The notes beneath the pieces were generated by a model. That model had not been told where the DNA came from. It was given only the letters and a program-made list of their open reading frames with translations, and searched no databases. The position numbers and the translations under genes are program-made. DNA of 64,000 bases from Diphasiastrum complanatum (taxonomy: Eukaryota; Streptophyta; Lycopodiopsida; Lycopodiales; Lycopodiaceae): positions 69,784,252 to 69,848,251 of the forward strand of contig CM055092.1 in assembly GCA_029204225.1 (NCBI GenBank). Reading direction: 5' to 3'. This document shows, in pieces, positions 19,373-29,579 of this stretch (the first letter of the stretch is position 1; each line of letters begins with the position of its first letter).

Positions 19373-22086
19373 ATGAATCTTGCCGAGCCAGGTGAAGAAG
19401 AAAAGACAATACATGTGGGAGAGCAGTTAACACCCACACAGTTCAAGAGACTACGATCGTTGTTGGTGGAGTATAAAGACTGTTTTGCCTGGAGTTATAG
19501 TGACTTGAAGGGCATTCCACCAACAATAGTCCAACACACCATACCCTTGGTGGATGGATCAGTCCCCAAGGTAAGCCGTTATTACTGCTGCAACCCGGAT
19601 TATACTGAGCTAATCAAGCAAGAGTTGCAGAAGTTGATGGATGCAGATTTCATCTATGAAATTGAGCACACAGAATGGGTATCATCGATAGTTATAGTAT
19701 CCAAGAAGAACGACAAAATGTGGATTTGTGTGAATCTGAAGTCGCTAAATGCAGTCACCAAAAAGGATCATTTTTCTCTACCATTTACAAAAAGTATCCT
19801 CGACGAAGCCTACAGTTTTCTAGATGGCTTCAACGGCTACAACCAAGTGAAGATAGCCCCCAGGACTAGCACAAGACAGCATTTGCCACGGAATGGGGAT
19901 GGACTTTGCAATTCCCCAAGCACCTTCTAGCGAATCATGCAAGCGCCATTCAAAGATTATCTGCAAAAATTTCTGAAAATTTTCTTGGACAATCTGTGCG
20001 TGCATGGACTAGACTCAGAACGCTTATCCAATTTGGAGAAGGTGTTACAAAAATGCTGTGACTACCAGATCTCCCTGAATCCAGAAAAATGTCAATTTTG
20101 GGTGACACATGGCTTGACTCTCGGCCATATAGTGTCAAGACATGGGATCACCACAGATCTATCAAAGATCAGGATCATTGTTGATCTACCACCACCGGGG
20201 ACAATCGGCAAAGTCTACATCTTCATGGGTCATGCTAACTATTATAGGATCTTCATTCTTGATTTTGCGGAGTTAGCCAAACCAATTTACAAACTCACGA
20301 CGAATCCACATTGGAATGAGGAAGCCCTAAAGGCTTTCCAGAAACTTAAGGATGCATTGGTTTTTGCACCAATCTTACGCCCTCCCAATTGGTCCATTGA
20401 GTTTCACGTGCATACAGACGCATCGAAGTATGCAATTGGAGCAGTCTTAACCCAGCTAGGTGAACACAAAAAGGATTTTCCAATCCGATTTGCAAGCTGA
20501 CAGCTCAATGATACCGAATTGAATCATTCAACCACAGAGCAAAAAACACTGGCAATGATCTATGCGGTTAAGAAATTTTGACACTACTTGATGGCCACAC
20601 AGTTTGCTTTTTATACGGACCATCAACCCTTGCTCTATCGCGTTAATAAAACCTGCAACATCGGAAGAATCACCAAATGGCTACTTCTGTTGTTGGAATT
20701 TGATTTTCGAATAGTAGTTTGCAAGGAAAAACAACACTACATTGCAGATCATGTGTCACGAATCAAGGGAAGAGATATTGCAACCCAACCCAATGATGAG
20801 CTGGCAGATGCTGCCTTATTTTACATGGACACAATGCCAGAATGGGCTACCGACATTGTTGAATATTTAATGCGAGGCCAACCAGACAAATCACTACCAA
20901 AGGCGTAACAGCGGAAATTGATCTTGAAGGCTAGACCTTATCAGCTGATTGCTAGCCAGTTGTATCGAAGAGGACCAGACGAAATTCTTCGTCGGTGTAT
21001 CCTTCCTCATGAGGCCACCCAGATCATTTCGCTTTCACATGAAGGCATGGGTGGAGGCCATTTTGCTTCTGACATTACAGTTCGCAAGATCTTGCAATCA
21101 AGATGTTGGTGACCAACGATTCATAAGGATACGGAGGAATACTTGAAAAAGTGCGATGTGTGCCAAAGGGCGAGAAGGCCAACGAGATTGAATTATGACC
21201 TACTGCACCCGGTCTTAGCCCAAGCACCATTCAAAAAGTGCGGATTGGATTACATCGATCCAATTCACCCTGCAGCAAGGAGTTCCCAGGCTTGATACAT
21301 AATCGTAGCCACAGACTACCTCACCAAGTGGGTCGAAGCCAAGGCAGTAAGAGTAGCTGATGCTAGGATCACTATCAAGTTCCTTTATGAAAATATCATT
21401 GTGCGCTTTGGATGCCCGGTAGAGCTAGTCAGCGATCGCGGAAGTCATTTTATCAATGAGACCATCAAGGTCCTGTTGGAGGAATTCTTCGTGATCCATG
21501 GAAGTACGTCTTATTATCCTCGTGGTAATGGACAAGCGAAATCATCCAATAAGATCCTATGTAGCGTGCTCACGAAAACAGTTGAAGCTAGCAGATCAAA
21601 TTGGGAACACAAGTTGCATGCTGCACTGTGGGCATTCAGGACATCATATAAAGGAAGCACTGATCAAACACCCTTACAATTGGTATATGGTCAGGACGTT
21701 GTGATGCCAGTAGAGTTTTTAGTTCTTTCATTAGGGATTGCCACCACACAACGTCTTAATGAGTCCAAATCTCTACAACTACGCCACGAAGCTCTGCATA
21801 AACTCTTTGAAACATGCTTACTAGTTGTGCATGCACTCCTGAAAAGGAAAGACGCAAGGCATGGCATGATTTCAGATTACAAAAGAAGGATCTTCGCTCC
21901 GGAGATCTGGTCCTGATGTATAAAACCAAGGCGATCAAGGGAAAGTTAAAATTCACAGGCGAAGGTCCTTGTCGGATCAAAGAAATTCGTAATCATGGAG
22001 TCGTGAATTTAGAAAAGCTAGATGGGACACCATTCGATACACCCATCAACGGTAGCCGGTTGCACAAGTACTGGCCACCACAGTAA
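19373..22086 (+). pseudogene. Gypsy pol (RT, RNase H, integrase)
   Basis: Order is RT, RNase H, integrase. RT opens with EYKDCFAWSYSDLKG near 19470 and has WVSSIV...WICVNLKSLN. Its catalytic box reads FLDN at 19982-19993, so the second Asp is lost. RNase H has HTDASKYAIGA near 20415 and YTDHQPLL. The integrase finger HEGMGGGHF...CDVCQRARR is at 21040-21175. The core has a GLDYIDPIHP first Asp and a VSDRGSHF second Asp, but the expected glutamate is AAA (Lys) at 21539-21541. A GPY/F-like C-terminus (SGDLVLMY...HKYWPP) ends at 22086 after a frameshift near 21840. In-frame stops occur near 19928, 20498, 20579, 20906, 21110 and 21295; all fit transition mutations. Otherwise the length matches a full gypsy pol. 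Confidence 0.92.
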
Positions 22087-22960
22087 GAGAGATCCAGATT
22101 GGTGATGGCACGTTACGAAAATCTAATCTGCTAAACCATCACCACTAGATCCAGGAAGATCAAGCTAGATCCATCAAGATTTGTCCAGATTTGGCAAGAT
22201 CAAGAAAATCCATCAGAATCTAAGGGGGATCCAGATCCAGATAGGATCAAGAAGGAAGCAGATCATCAGATTGACTGATGGATCTATTACCAAGTATCCA
22301 TCAGAACTTCCAGAGAACTACCAACAATCAGATCAAATCTGGATAAAGTTGATTACCAGTTTACAAAAGTTAAAAATCAAAAAATCTTGAGATCTCGTCA
22401 AAAAACACTCTAAAAGAGCACTTTTTCATAATTTTTTGAGATCCCCTGAGAGATAGCCCTTGAAACTTGGACAGTCACCAAATCTGACCCAGATGCATCC
22501 ATGAAAATCTCTGCGAGAGTTCTCGATGGAGGAATCACCATTTTTTAGTGTGTGCGAGGGTTCCCAGAAGCTGAATTTTTTACCAACCCTCGCAAGGTGC
22601 CTAAATGAAATCAAAGCAGTAAAATTAGCCTGTCTATATGGTCTGATCTTGAAAATCCAATCACAGGAACAAGTTGTGCGAGAGATCACTTCCTGCGAGA
22701 GTTGAACCCTCGCAGAACCTTCGCATAACAGTCAAATCACCTTCTGAACTCTTACAGACTTCTCTGAGGTCTTAAAATTTTGTGAAGGAGGTGCCTACCA
22801 AAATTTGGGTGGAACTGAACAAGGAAAATGGATTTCACCTAATACGCACTCTAAATTCCGCTATATAAGGGCTGAATTCGAGTCGTTTGTCACCTTTGCT
22901 AGCGAAGCTCTGCCAAAATTTACACTGAAATTACCAAGTTCTCCGTTTGCCACCAGATGG
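22087..22960 (+). other. Non-coding spacer between pol and the extra ORF
   Basis: About 870 bp without coding potential. 22090-22270 is dense in GATCCAG/GATCAAG repeats. 22500-22740 has scattered TGCGAGAG/CTCGCA motifs. The position is that of the long 3' regions of Tat-group gypsy elements. Confidence 0.6.
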
Positions 22961-22964
22961 CATC

Positions 22965-24692
22965 AGGTCCAATGAGACAAAAGACCAAAAGGAGGAGATA
23001 CTGATAGAAGATGATGACGATGGTACTCCACAAGTCATCGGGGCCGATACAACACAAGCTCCTAACAGTGCTAGTGTACCGCCTGCTCTCACAGACCTAA
23101 CGATGGCGTACTAGACTCTGGAGAAATACATCCTGGATGCGGTAGCAGCCAAAGCTATCTTGGAAAGTAGGGTACTACACCTGGAAACAAGCAACACACA
23201 GCTACGAGCAGAACTCACCAAGCTGCAGCACGAGCTGATTTTGACTCAGCAACATGAACAAGAAGGGCACCAGGAGATCACCAAGCTGCAGCAAAAGGAG
23301 GAGGGCCTCAATAATTATATCCAAAGCCTCTCCAAAGCGCTAATAGAGGCCTCTACAAAGGCACGAGAGCTTCAATCCGAAGCGTCCCAACGGCTTGCTC
23401 CAATCCAGGTGCAACTAAACCTTTTGAAAGTAGAGAATATGCATCTGGGGACGGAAGTCAAAGCCCTACAAGATGAAAAGCTCGTCTGGTTAGCTCAACC
23501 TACACCAAACTCAAGGACGCTCTCTCAATCAGAAATGAATATTCTTCAGTGTCAAGTGTAGGTTTATAGCCAAACCTTAAATAGCTACTAGGCAGAGTTC
23601 AACAAATATTGGACAAGCACAACTCACGAGCTTGCCCAGGCCAAACAAGCCCTCAAGGCTTGCCAAAAATTCATGGAAATGAAGGCCAAGCCCACCCCCA
23701 TAGTAATTCCACTGCCACCTAATTTTGACGCTGCACATGCCAGTACCAGCCAAGATCAAAGCCAGTAGGCAATAGGGGGATTCACCGAAGATCAGAGGTC
23801 CGAAGGCCAAGACCAAGGACAAATGGATACGGCTGCTGAGACGCGAGACCAGGGCCAAGGAGGAGATACCAGCCAAAGCCAAGCCACATCATCTAGAGGT
23901 TCGCGCACGATATCTGTCAGTCGGGCCTTCTGAAGACCAAAGTCCATGGAGGAGAAAATCAACGAATTCCTATCAAAGTATCCCCACGAGTCATCAAGAG
24001 GCAGCTGGCAAATATCATTTTCAGCTCAGACAATAAAGGGCAAAGAACTGCAAGCATTACCCACCCTCCAACCACAACCAGAATGGCATTAGTAGTTGTT
24101 TGAAAGAAATCCTACAGCCATCAGGGCCTACGTGACTAGTCCGGAACAATTATGGGTGAACGTGCACTTTCTGCCATATACACGACGATCCAAATGGGCA
24201 GAATGAGACACCCCTCTGGACAAGATCACACTGCAAAATTTTAATTGGCCAATCATACCATCAGAATATGGGTGAACTACGGATGTAGATTCCATTAGGG
24301 CTCTGACCACGTTCGCAAATCAATATATCAACTGCCCTGATCCAACAGTCCGTGTGACAGCCACTTACACCCGGGACTTAAAACATTTAATGGGAATTGA
24401 AACAAAATGGGATGATTTTCTTCCCTCAATATTCTTTGAACCTAATAAGACCGTAGCTTCCGACAAAGTTGAAGATCAGCTGCCAGTCGCTCATGTATAT
24501 TACCGAGCTGCATTCCTTGGAGATCCCTGGACGCACCGATTCCAAGCATGGGTCGATCAAGAATGGTTGACAGGAGTCCAAAAGTCCTTCCACGCACCCA
24601 AGGACTCAAAAAAACTGGAGCATCTCAACTTCATGGAAGACGTTATGGGCTACCTGATCCACCAGAGGCGGACAAAGAGGACGCTATACTAA
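22965..24692 (+). pseudogene. Extra post-pol coiled-coil ORF of the gypsy element
   Basis: One plus frame (codons starting at multiples of 3) stays meaningful for about 575 codons, from an acidic start (EEILIEDDDDGT near 22996) to TAA/TAG near 24690. It is broken only by isolated stops at 23112, 23559, 23589, 23766, 23931, 24090-24095, 24204 and 24273. Each stop fits one C-to-T or G-to-A change. Residues coded by 23157-23560 form a strong heptad-type coiled coil rich in L, Q, E and K. A Gln/Ser/Asp-rich linker follows (23760-23900). Then comes a more globular part with W, F and Y (24000-24690, including LKHLMGIETKWDD). I recognise no known domain. Extra ORFs after pol are known in Tat elements; whether this one is homologous is unclear. 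Confidence 0.65.
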
Positions 24693-24841
24693 CCTGGCAA
24701 AGTGCCGAGGGACCGACACTACTTCAGGTTGTGGGTCCTATTGGGGGTATTCCCAACAAAGTGTAAATAAATAAAATCATCCAAAAGGGCATGACATCCT
24801 GCGCGTATAAGCCCACGGCCCAATGAGCATGCAAGCCAAAG

Positions 24842-24996
24842 TGTAAATAAAATAAAATAGACTTGGGCCTTTGTAATTAAAATAAAACTTGAGGCCCAAA
24901 GTCACTTTTAAACTTAGAGTTTACTTTTTAGAGTTGGGTCCAATTTTAAACTCACATGAATCTTGTAATTTGCAATGTACTTTTTGTGGACCCTTG
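24842..24996 (+). repeat. Truncated right LTR of the gypsy element
   Basis: 24889-24996 matches 17457-17550 and then stops abruptly at ...GACCCTTG. The beginning is uncertain: GTGTAAATAAA occurs at both 24762 and 24841, and either could mark the LTR start. Confidence 0.6.
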
Positions 24997-25900
24997 GAGC
25001 GTGCAAAAATTATATGCGGAAGTAAAAGACAACTTAAGACAATTTAGACAATAAGAAACTATTGATCAAAAAATGAAATTTTTATAACTCTGAATCTGAT
25101 TCATCAATATACATCTCTTGTTGTCTTATCTCGCTGTTCTGTCTCTGATTGAGTGAGTGTGTTACAACGAGTAGTGCAAATGTATTTATATTGCTACAGC
25201 TTAGGTCTTTTGGCCTTTTATTTACAAGTCTTTTGGCCTTTCAATGTTGTAACAGTAGATATCTAACCATTTATGACGGTTGATATTCAAATAGATGCTC
25301 TGTTTTCAGGGTTGAATAAATCTTGTTCGCAAATTATTCGTGACAGTCCCTCTCTTCGTCTCAGCTTCGTGTTGCATGAATTGTTCGCGACACTTGTCTC
25401 TTCGCGACATTTTCGTCTTTCGCGAATTGTTCGCGACAGATGACAATTCTTGAGCTTGAAGAAGAAATCTAGAAAATTTCGTCGACTGCTCGAGATAGTT
25501 TTGTGATAGGTGAGCTTGAAGAACAGTCCAGAATATTTTGCAAATTGTTCACGACATCTGAGGCTTGAACAAGAAATAGAATTTTTCATGACAAGATTCT
25601 GTTCGTGAATCTTTTGAGCTTCAACAAGAAAGCCATGAGCTTCTACAAAAAACTGTTTCGCAAATCTTTCGAGTTGACTGCAACAAGACAAATTTTGTGA
25701 ATCCGACGCGTATCTTTTCGAGTTGGTCACGAATAGAAATGTTTTGAGTTCATGTTCGTTTCTTTTTCATCCTTTGTCAAGTAAACTGCGTGCTTTGTTG
25801 GTAGAATCAAGATCTGTTTGATCAGTTTGAATTACAGCTTGGAATCTCGTATTACGAATTGAAAGAGTCCATTTTTGCACGATGCATGGTGAATTACAAA
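24997..25900. repeat. Repeat-rich LTR-like DNA with TTCGCGA motifs
   Basis: Begins where the gypsy LTR breaks off. 25300-25740 has many TTCGCGAA/GTTCGCGAC motifs and a degenerate repeat with G(A)GCTTGAA or GAGCTTCAA at about 25452, 25514, 25561, 25616 and 25637. On the minus strand GCAATATAAATAC near 25180 could be a TATA region, so this may be an LTR of a minus-strand element. No primer site or PPT was found, so the type is unproven. Confidence 0.4.
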
Positions 25901-26282
25901 TATTAGACAAATTTGTTAATTTTATTCCTCCACTCTCCTAAATCCCATGTTAATCTAGTTCCATTCATATTGCTGCAGTTTTACATGCATTGTCACACAA
26001 TGAGCAGAAGTACTCCATTATCAAACAATATTAGGACTATTCCAAATCCTTAACTGAATATGGACATAACACTTACCTATTGATCTTTGAATCATTCTGA
26101 CACATCTCACTGAAAGAAAATTTCAAAACTGGAAGCTTGTTGCTCTTCACAAAGACCCTACACTTGAGACTCTCATTGCTTTTGATATTCTTATGTGCAT
26201 GAATAAATTTGAACCTTCTTGTTGTCTCTTTGAACAAACTTGAGCCAAAGTTAGAGGGCACTTTGATACTAGCTTTGATAAG
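25901..26282. other. Unassigned AT-rich spacer
   Basis: A minus-strand open frame of 73 codons (26294-26073) has no recognisable motif and is probably chance. Nothing else was seen. Confidence 0.4.
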
Positions 26283-27508
26283 ATGAATCTCCACAAGGCA
26301 CGTATTTGGAATTGGAAGACTTGCTCAAAGTTTTGCTATTTAGGCCTTTTACTTTTGTTGGATAGAAGAAAGTATAGATCTAAGCTAAAATGTTTCTACC
26401 GTGGAGTCAAAGGACATTTTGCTAGTGATTGTTTCAAGAAGAAAAGAGATCAAGGTGATAAGCAAGGAAATCTAACTCTTGATGAAGATGGTGTTGATGA
26501 TCAAAACTCAAATGGTGATGGTCTTGTGATGTCTTCATGTTTGATTGCTAATTATGGAGATATTGATCCTTGGTGTATTGATAGTGGAGCAAGCTCAAAC
26601 ATAACTTTTCACAAAGAGTACTTTACATCTTTGTTGGCATATGAAGGTGACAATAGAGTGATCTACATGGCCAATGATGGAGAGTGTGCAATCAAAGGGA
26701 ATGGCACAATTCTTAGTTCACTCTCTACAAATATGAATGTTAATTTGAAGATGTTTTGTTCATTCCATCTATTACTAAGGACCTTCTTAGTGTGAGTCAA
26801 ATGCTAAATAAGGGTCTTAAGGTGGAGTTTGATGGTGATGCATGATTTATCAAGAAAAAGGATATGGTGATTGCAAAATGGAAGAGACAAGGTAAATTGT
26901 TCAAACTTGATGCTTGTGTTGCTGCTAACCAAGTTGGATGTATGGCAAATGAGCAATTGTCAATGCAAGAGGTATGGCACAAGAGATTGGGGCACCTCAA
27001 CTTTAAGTCATTGGAGGTAATGGCAAATAGGCAAGTTGTTTTTGGTCTTCCAAAATCAATCATGTTTATGAATCAACTATGAAAGTGGTCATAAGGAAGA
27101 GATGTCATTTTTTGTGAAGGAAACATTCCAAAGGTTGCTTCTAATGATGATGTGATTACTGGATCTAACATTCTTGATGTTGATGACAATGTTGATGATA
27201 CTTTGGATGATGATGGTGAAGTAGCATCTTCAAGTCAAAAGACAAGGAGAACATCAAGGCAAAGGCAAAAACCTTCAAGGCTCACATATAATGAGAATGG
27301 TAAGCAAGTGAAAGTTACTCATTTTGCATTTCTCACATATTTTGGTGAATCTTCTTGTGTGAATGAGGCTATGCAAGTGGATGGCTGTTTTCATGGAATG
27401 GAAGCAACTAATGAAATTGGAAAAGAGGTCTTACTCAATGACTTTGATGGCCAAGTGGAAGATCAAGAGGTTGATCTCAAAGGGCTTCAACAACACAAAA
27501 GAGAAAGC
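26283..27508 (+). pseudogene. Non-autonomous copia E, Gag/PR/IN part
   Basis: The frame holds a damaged zinc knuckle (CFYRGVKGHFASDC, second Cys replaced by Arg, near 26390). It continues with protease DSGAS near 26580, the linker, and an integrase finger start (EVWHKRLGHLNFKSLEVMA near 26970). The integrase core is deleted. Coding resumes at the IN C-terminus (RDVIFCEGN near 27100), then the Ser/Arg linker with a PSRLTYNENGKQ motif. RT does not follow CVNEAMQV. Instead a non-copia stretch (NDFDGQVEDQEVDLKG) appears, which is also present in element L. Element F is inserted at 27508/33683. Stops and frameshifts make it a pseudogene. Confidence 0.8.
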
Positions 27509-28474
27509 TGAAGAAATAAGATGTTTCTATTACCAAAGCTCTGCTAGCTTTCAACTCTCAATTTGACAAAAAGACAAAAAATGAAAATGTTCGCGAACAA
27601 CACGACACAACACAAAACGAAAATATTCGCGACACTAAATCCTTCGTTCTCCAAAGGACCAAGAAGATCAACCAAGTACCATGAAGTGCAAATCCTTGAT
27701 TTGATATGGTGACATCAGCAGAAGAGCTTTAGGATGTGGCTAATCCACCACTCTTGGAGTCCATGATTAGTTATAGATGTTTAATCTGTCTAGTCAGGAA
27801 TGTTACTCCAAGCAACACAAAAAAGTTCCTAAAATATATACATTTGCTAGATGCATCAAACATATACAAATAGACAAAAATACAAAAAAAAAGTCTGCCT
27901 GTGAGTGAGACTATTTTGTAAGAGGATCAATAGATCCAAGAAGTCCGCTATTCATGGGAGACACTATTCGTGGGAGAACATTTATTTTCTCTCATGCCAA
28001 TGCGTTGTGTGGGTCTATCACATAGTGCTCAAAATCAAGAGGATCAATAAATGATATTGTAGCTATTCTGCACGTATTATTCTGAATTTTGTCTGATCTC
28101 AAATGAATTATCGTCTGCTATTGTTCATGTATTTCATTTACTTGTTTCATCAATTCCGCACACTGGTTCAATCTTGTTGAATGCTGTATTAATCTAGAAT
28201 GTAGATCAGCAGTGTCTGTCTACATTCTGGAGGATTGTAGGAATGATATAGTAGGCAGTGACCAGCAATCATATCTGAACTCCATCCGAACTGATTTCGT
28301 TCGCGACTGTTTTTGCTTCACATTTCGTCTTGCTTCGCGATTACTTCGCTTCATCAATATCAATATCAGAGATCGTTCAAGTTTCGCTTCACTTCACTTT
28401 GTTTCATTTAGTTTAGTTTAGTTTCGTTACAAAGCTTGATAGATTTGCACAATTATTTTTCTAATTTTTCATCA
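27509..28474 (+). repeat. Element F, 5' LTR
   Basis: 966 bp, matching 32804-33682 with many substitutions and indels. It contains TTCGCGA-type motifs and a run of TTAGTTTAG repeats near 28410. Confidence 0.82.
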
Positions 28475-28475
28475 A

Positions 28476-28488
28476 TGGTATCAGAGCC
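28476..28488 (+). other. Primer-binding site, element F
   Basis: TGGTATCAGAGCC two bases after the LTR end, initiator-Met tRNA type. Confidence 0.85.
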
Positions 28489-28583
28489 TGTCATAGCCTG
28501 ACATAGCCACAAAGCTATTAGATCCAGGAGGCTAAGCATTCAAGACAAAGAAACATTAACAAGTGAGAACACAATTCACAACA

Positions 28584-29555
28584 ATGGCTTTAATAAGCAG
28601 TATACAATCAAAGATCTGTACAATTCTTGACTCATCAGGATCTAACTTCCTAGCATGGAAGGTTAAGATCGCGCTTATACTAAAGGGAGAAGGATTATTT
28701 CCCTGGGTAGATGGCACCGAGGAGATGCCTACAACAACATGCAAGGAGCTACGCGAATGGAGAGAGAAGAATGACAAGGCAATAGCCGTGTTATCATCAT
28801 CCATCGAGGATAGCCTGACTCTTGACCTGGCTACACTCTCTAAAGCAAAAGAGATGTGGGATACTTTACTCACAAGATTTCAGATGAAATCATGTAGTCA
28901 AATCATGCTACTCGAAGATCAGCTGACAAATTTGCAATGGGATGGCAAAGACCTCACTTCTTTTATCAAAAAGATGAAGGATTTGTTCCTTTCATTACAC
29001 AATTTTGGAGCAGAAAATGCAGTATTAGCAGAGAAGCAACTTACCTATTTGTTAAGAGCTTTACCAAGATCCTTCCAAACAACCCAAACGGTGCTAGCAA
29101 AGGATCTTACTATGACACTCGAAAAGGCAGTTGTCAAGATTCAACAAGAAGTCGAAGCTTGAGAGCACCTTGATCACAAGGACGCTTCTGACCGAGCTCT
29201 CTACAACAACAAGAAGAAGACTACGAAGCAATTCAAGCCTAAGAGAGAGTCAGATCGAAAGCAGGATCGAGATCAGCAATCAGACGAATCCAGCAAAGAC
29301 AAATGGAAGAACAATGAAAAGCCAAAACAGCAGAGTGGAGACAAGAAGATATGCGTGAGATGCAAACTTGAAGAACATACTGTCAATTTGTATTGGCTAA
29401 ATCCAAAGATTGAGTGTATCCACGATAAGAAGGATCATGTAGCCATGGATTGTCGCCAGAACCCAAGAAACAAACAAGCTCAAAGCATACAAGAAAACAA
29501 TAATAGTTCATCCTATGTCGAGGAGCTAGAGAGCTCAAAGATGGACGAAGAATAA
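28584..29555 (+). pseudogene. Element F gag
   Basis: ATG 28584 opens a 192-codon Gag frame with the copia Gag pattern (SGSNFLAWKVKIALIL, then EMWDTLLTRFQ and LRALPRSFQTT). It stops at a TGA near 29160 and continues in the same frame as a charged Lys/Gln-rich region to about 29555. The nucleocapsid has CVRCKLEEH and CIHDKKDHVAMDC, so the CCHC knuckle is only partly preserved. The early TGA fits a CGA-to-TGA change. Confidence 0.82.
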
Positions 29556-29579
29556 TCAAATCACGGAAATTCGACCGCC

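Larger units (their letters stand above)
17452..24996 (+). mobile_element. Decayed Ty3/gypsy (Tat/Athila-like) element
   Basis: A gypsy element with a left LTR (about 17452-18170), a TGGCACCGTTGCC-type PBS and a weak gag-like region. It also has full pol, a long spacer, an extra coiled-coil reading frame and a truncated right LTR. The two LTR pieces share a run starting TTGAGGCCCAAAGTC (17457 and 24889). The PBS type and the extra ORF after pol are typical of the plant Tat/Athila group. The pol is full of stops and has damaged catalytic residues, so the element is dead. Confidence 0.78.

Noticed and set aside
22965-24692. Calling the post-pol ORF a retroviral envelope gene
   Set aside because: No signal peptide, transmembrane segment or furin-type site is visible; the main feature is a coiled coil.
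26073-26294. 73-codon minus ORF
   Set aside because: No recognisable domain and no gene context; the region is transposon debris.
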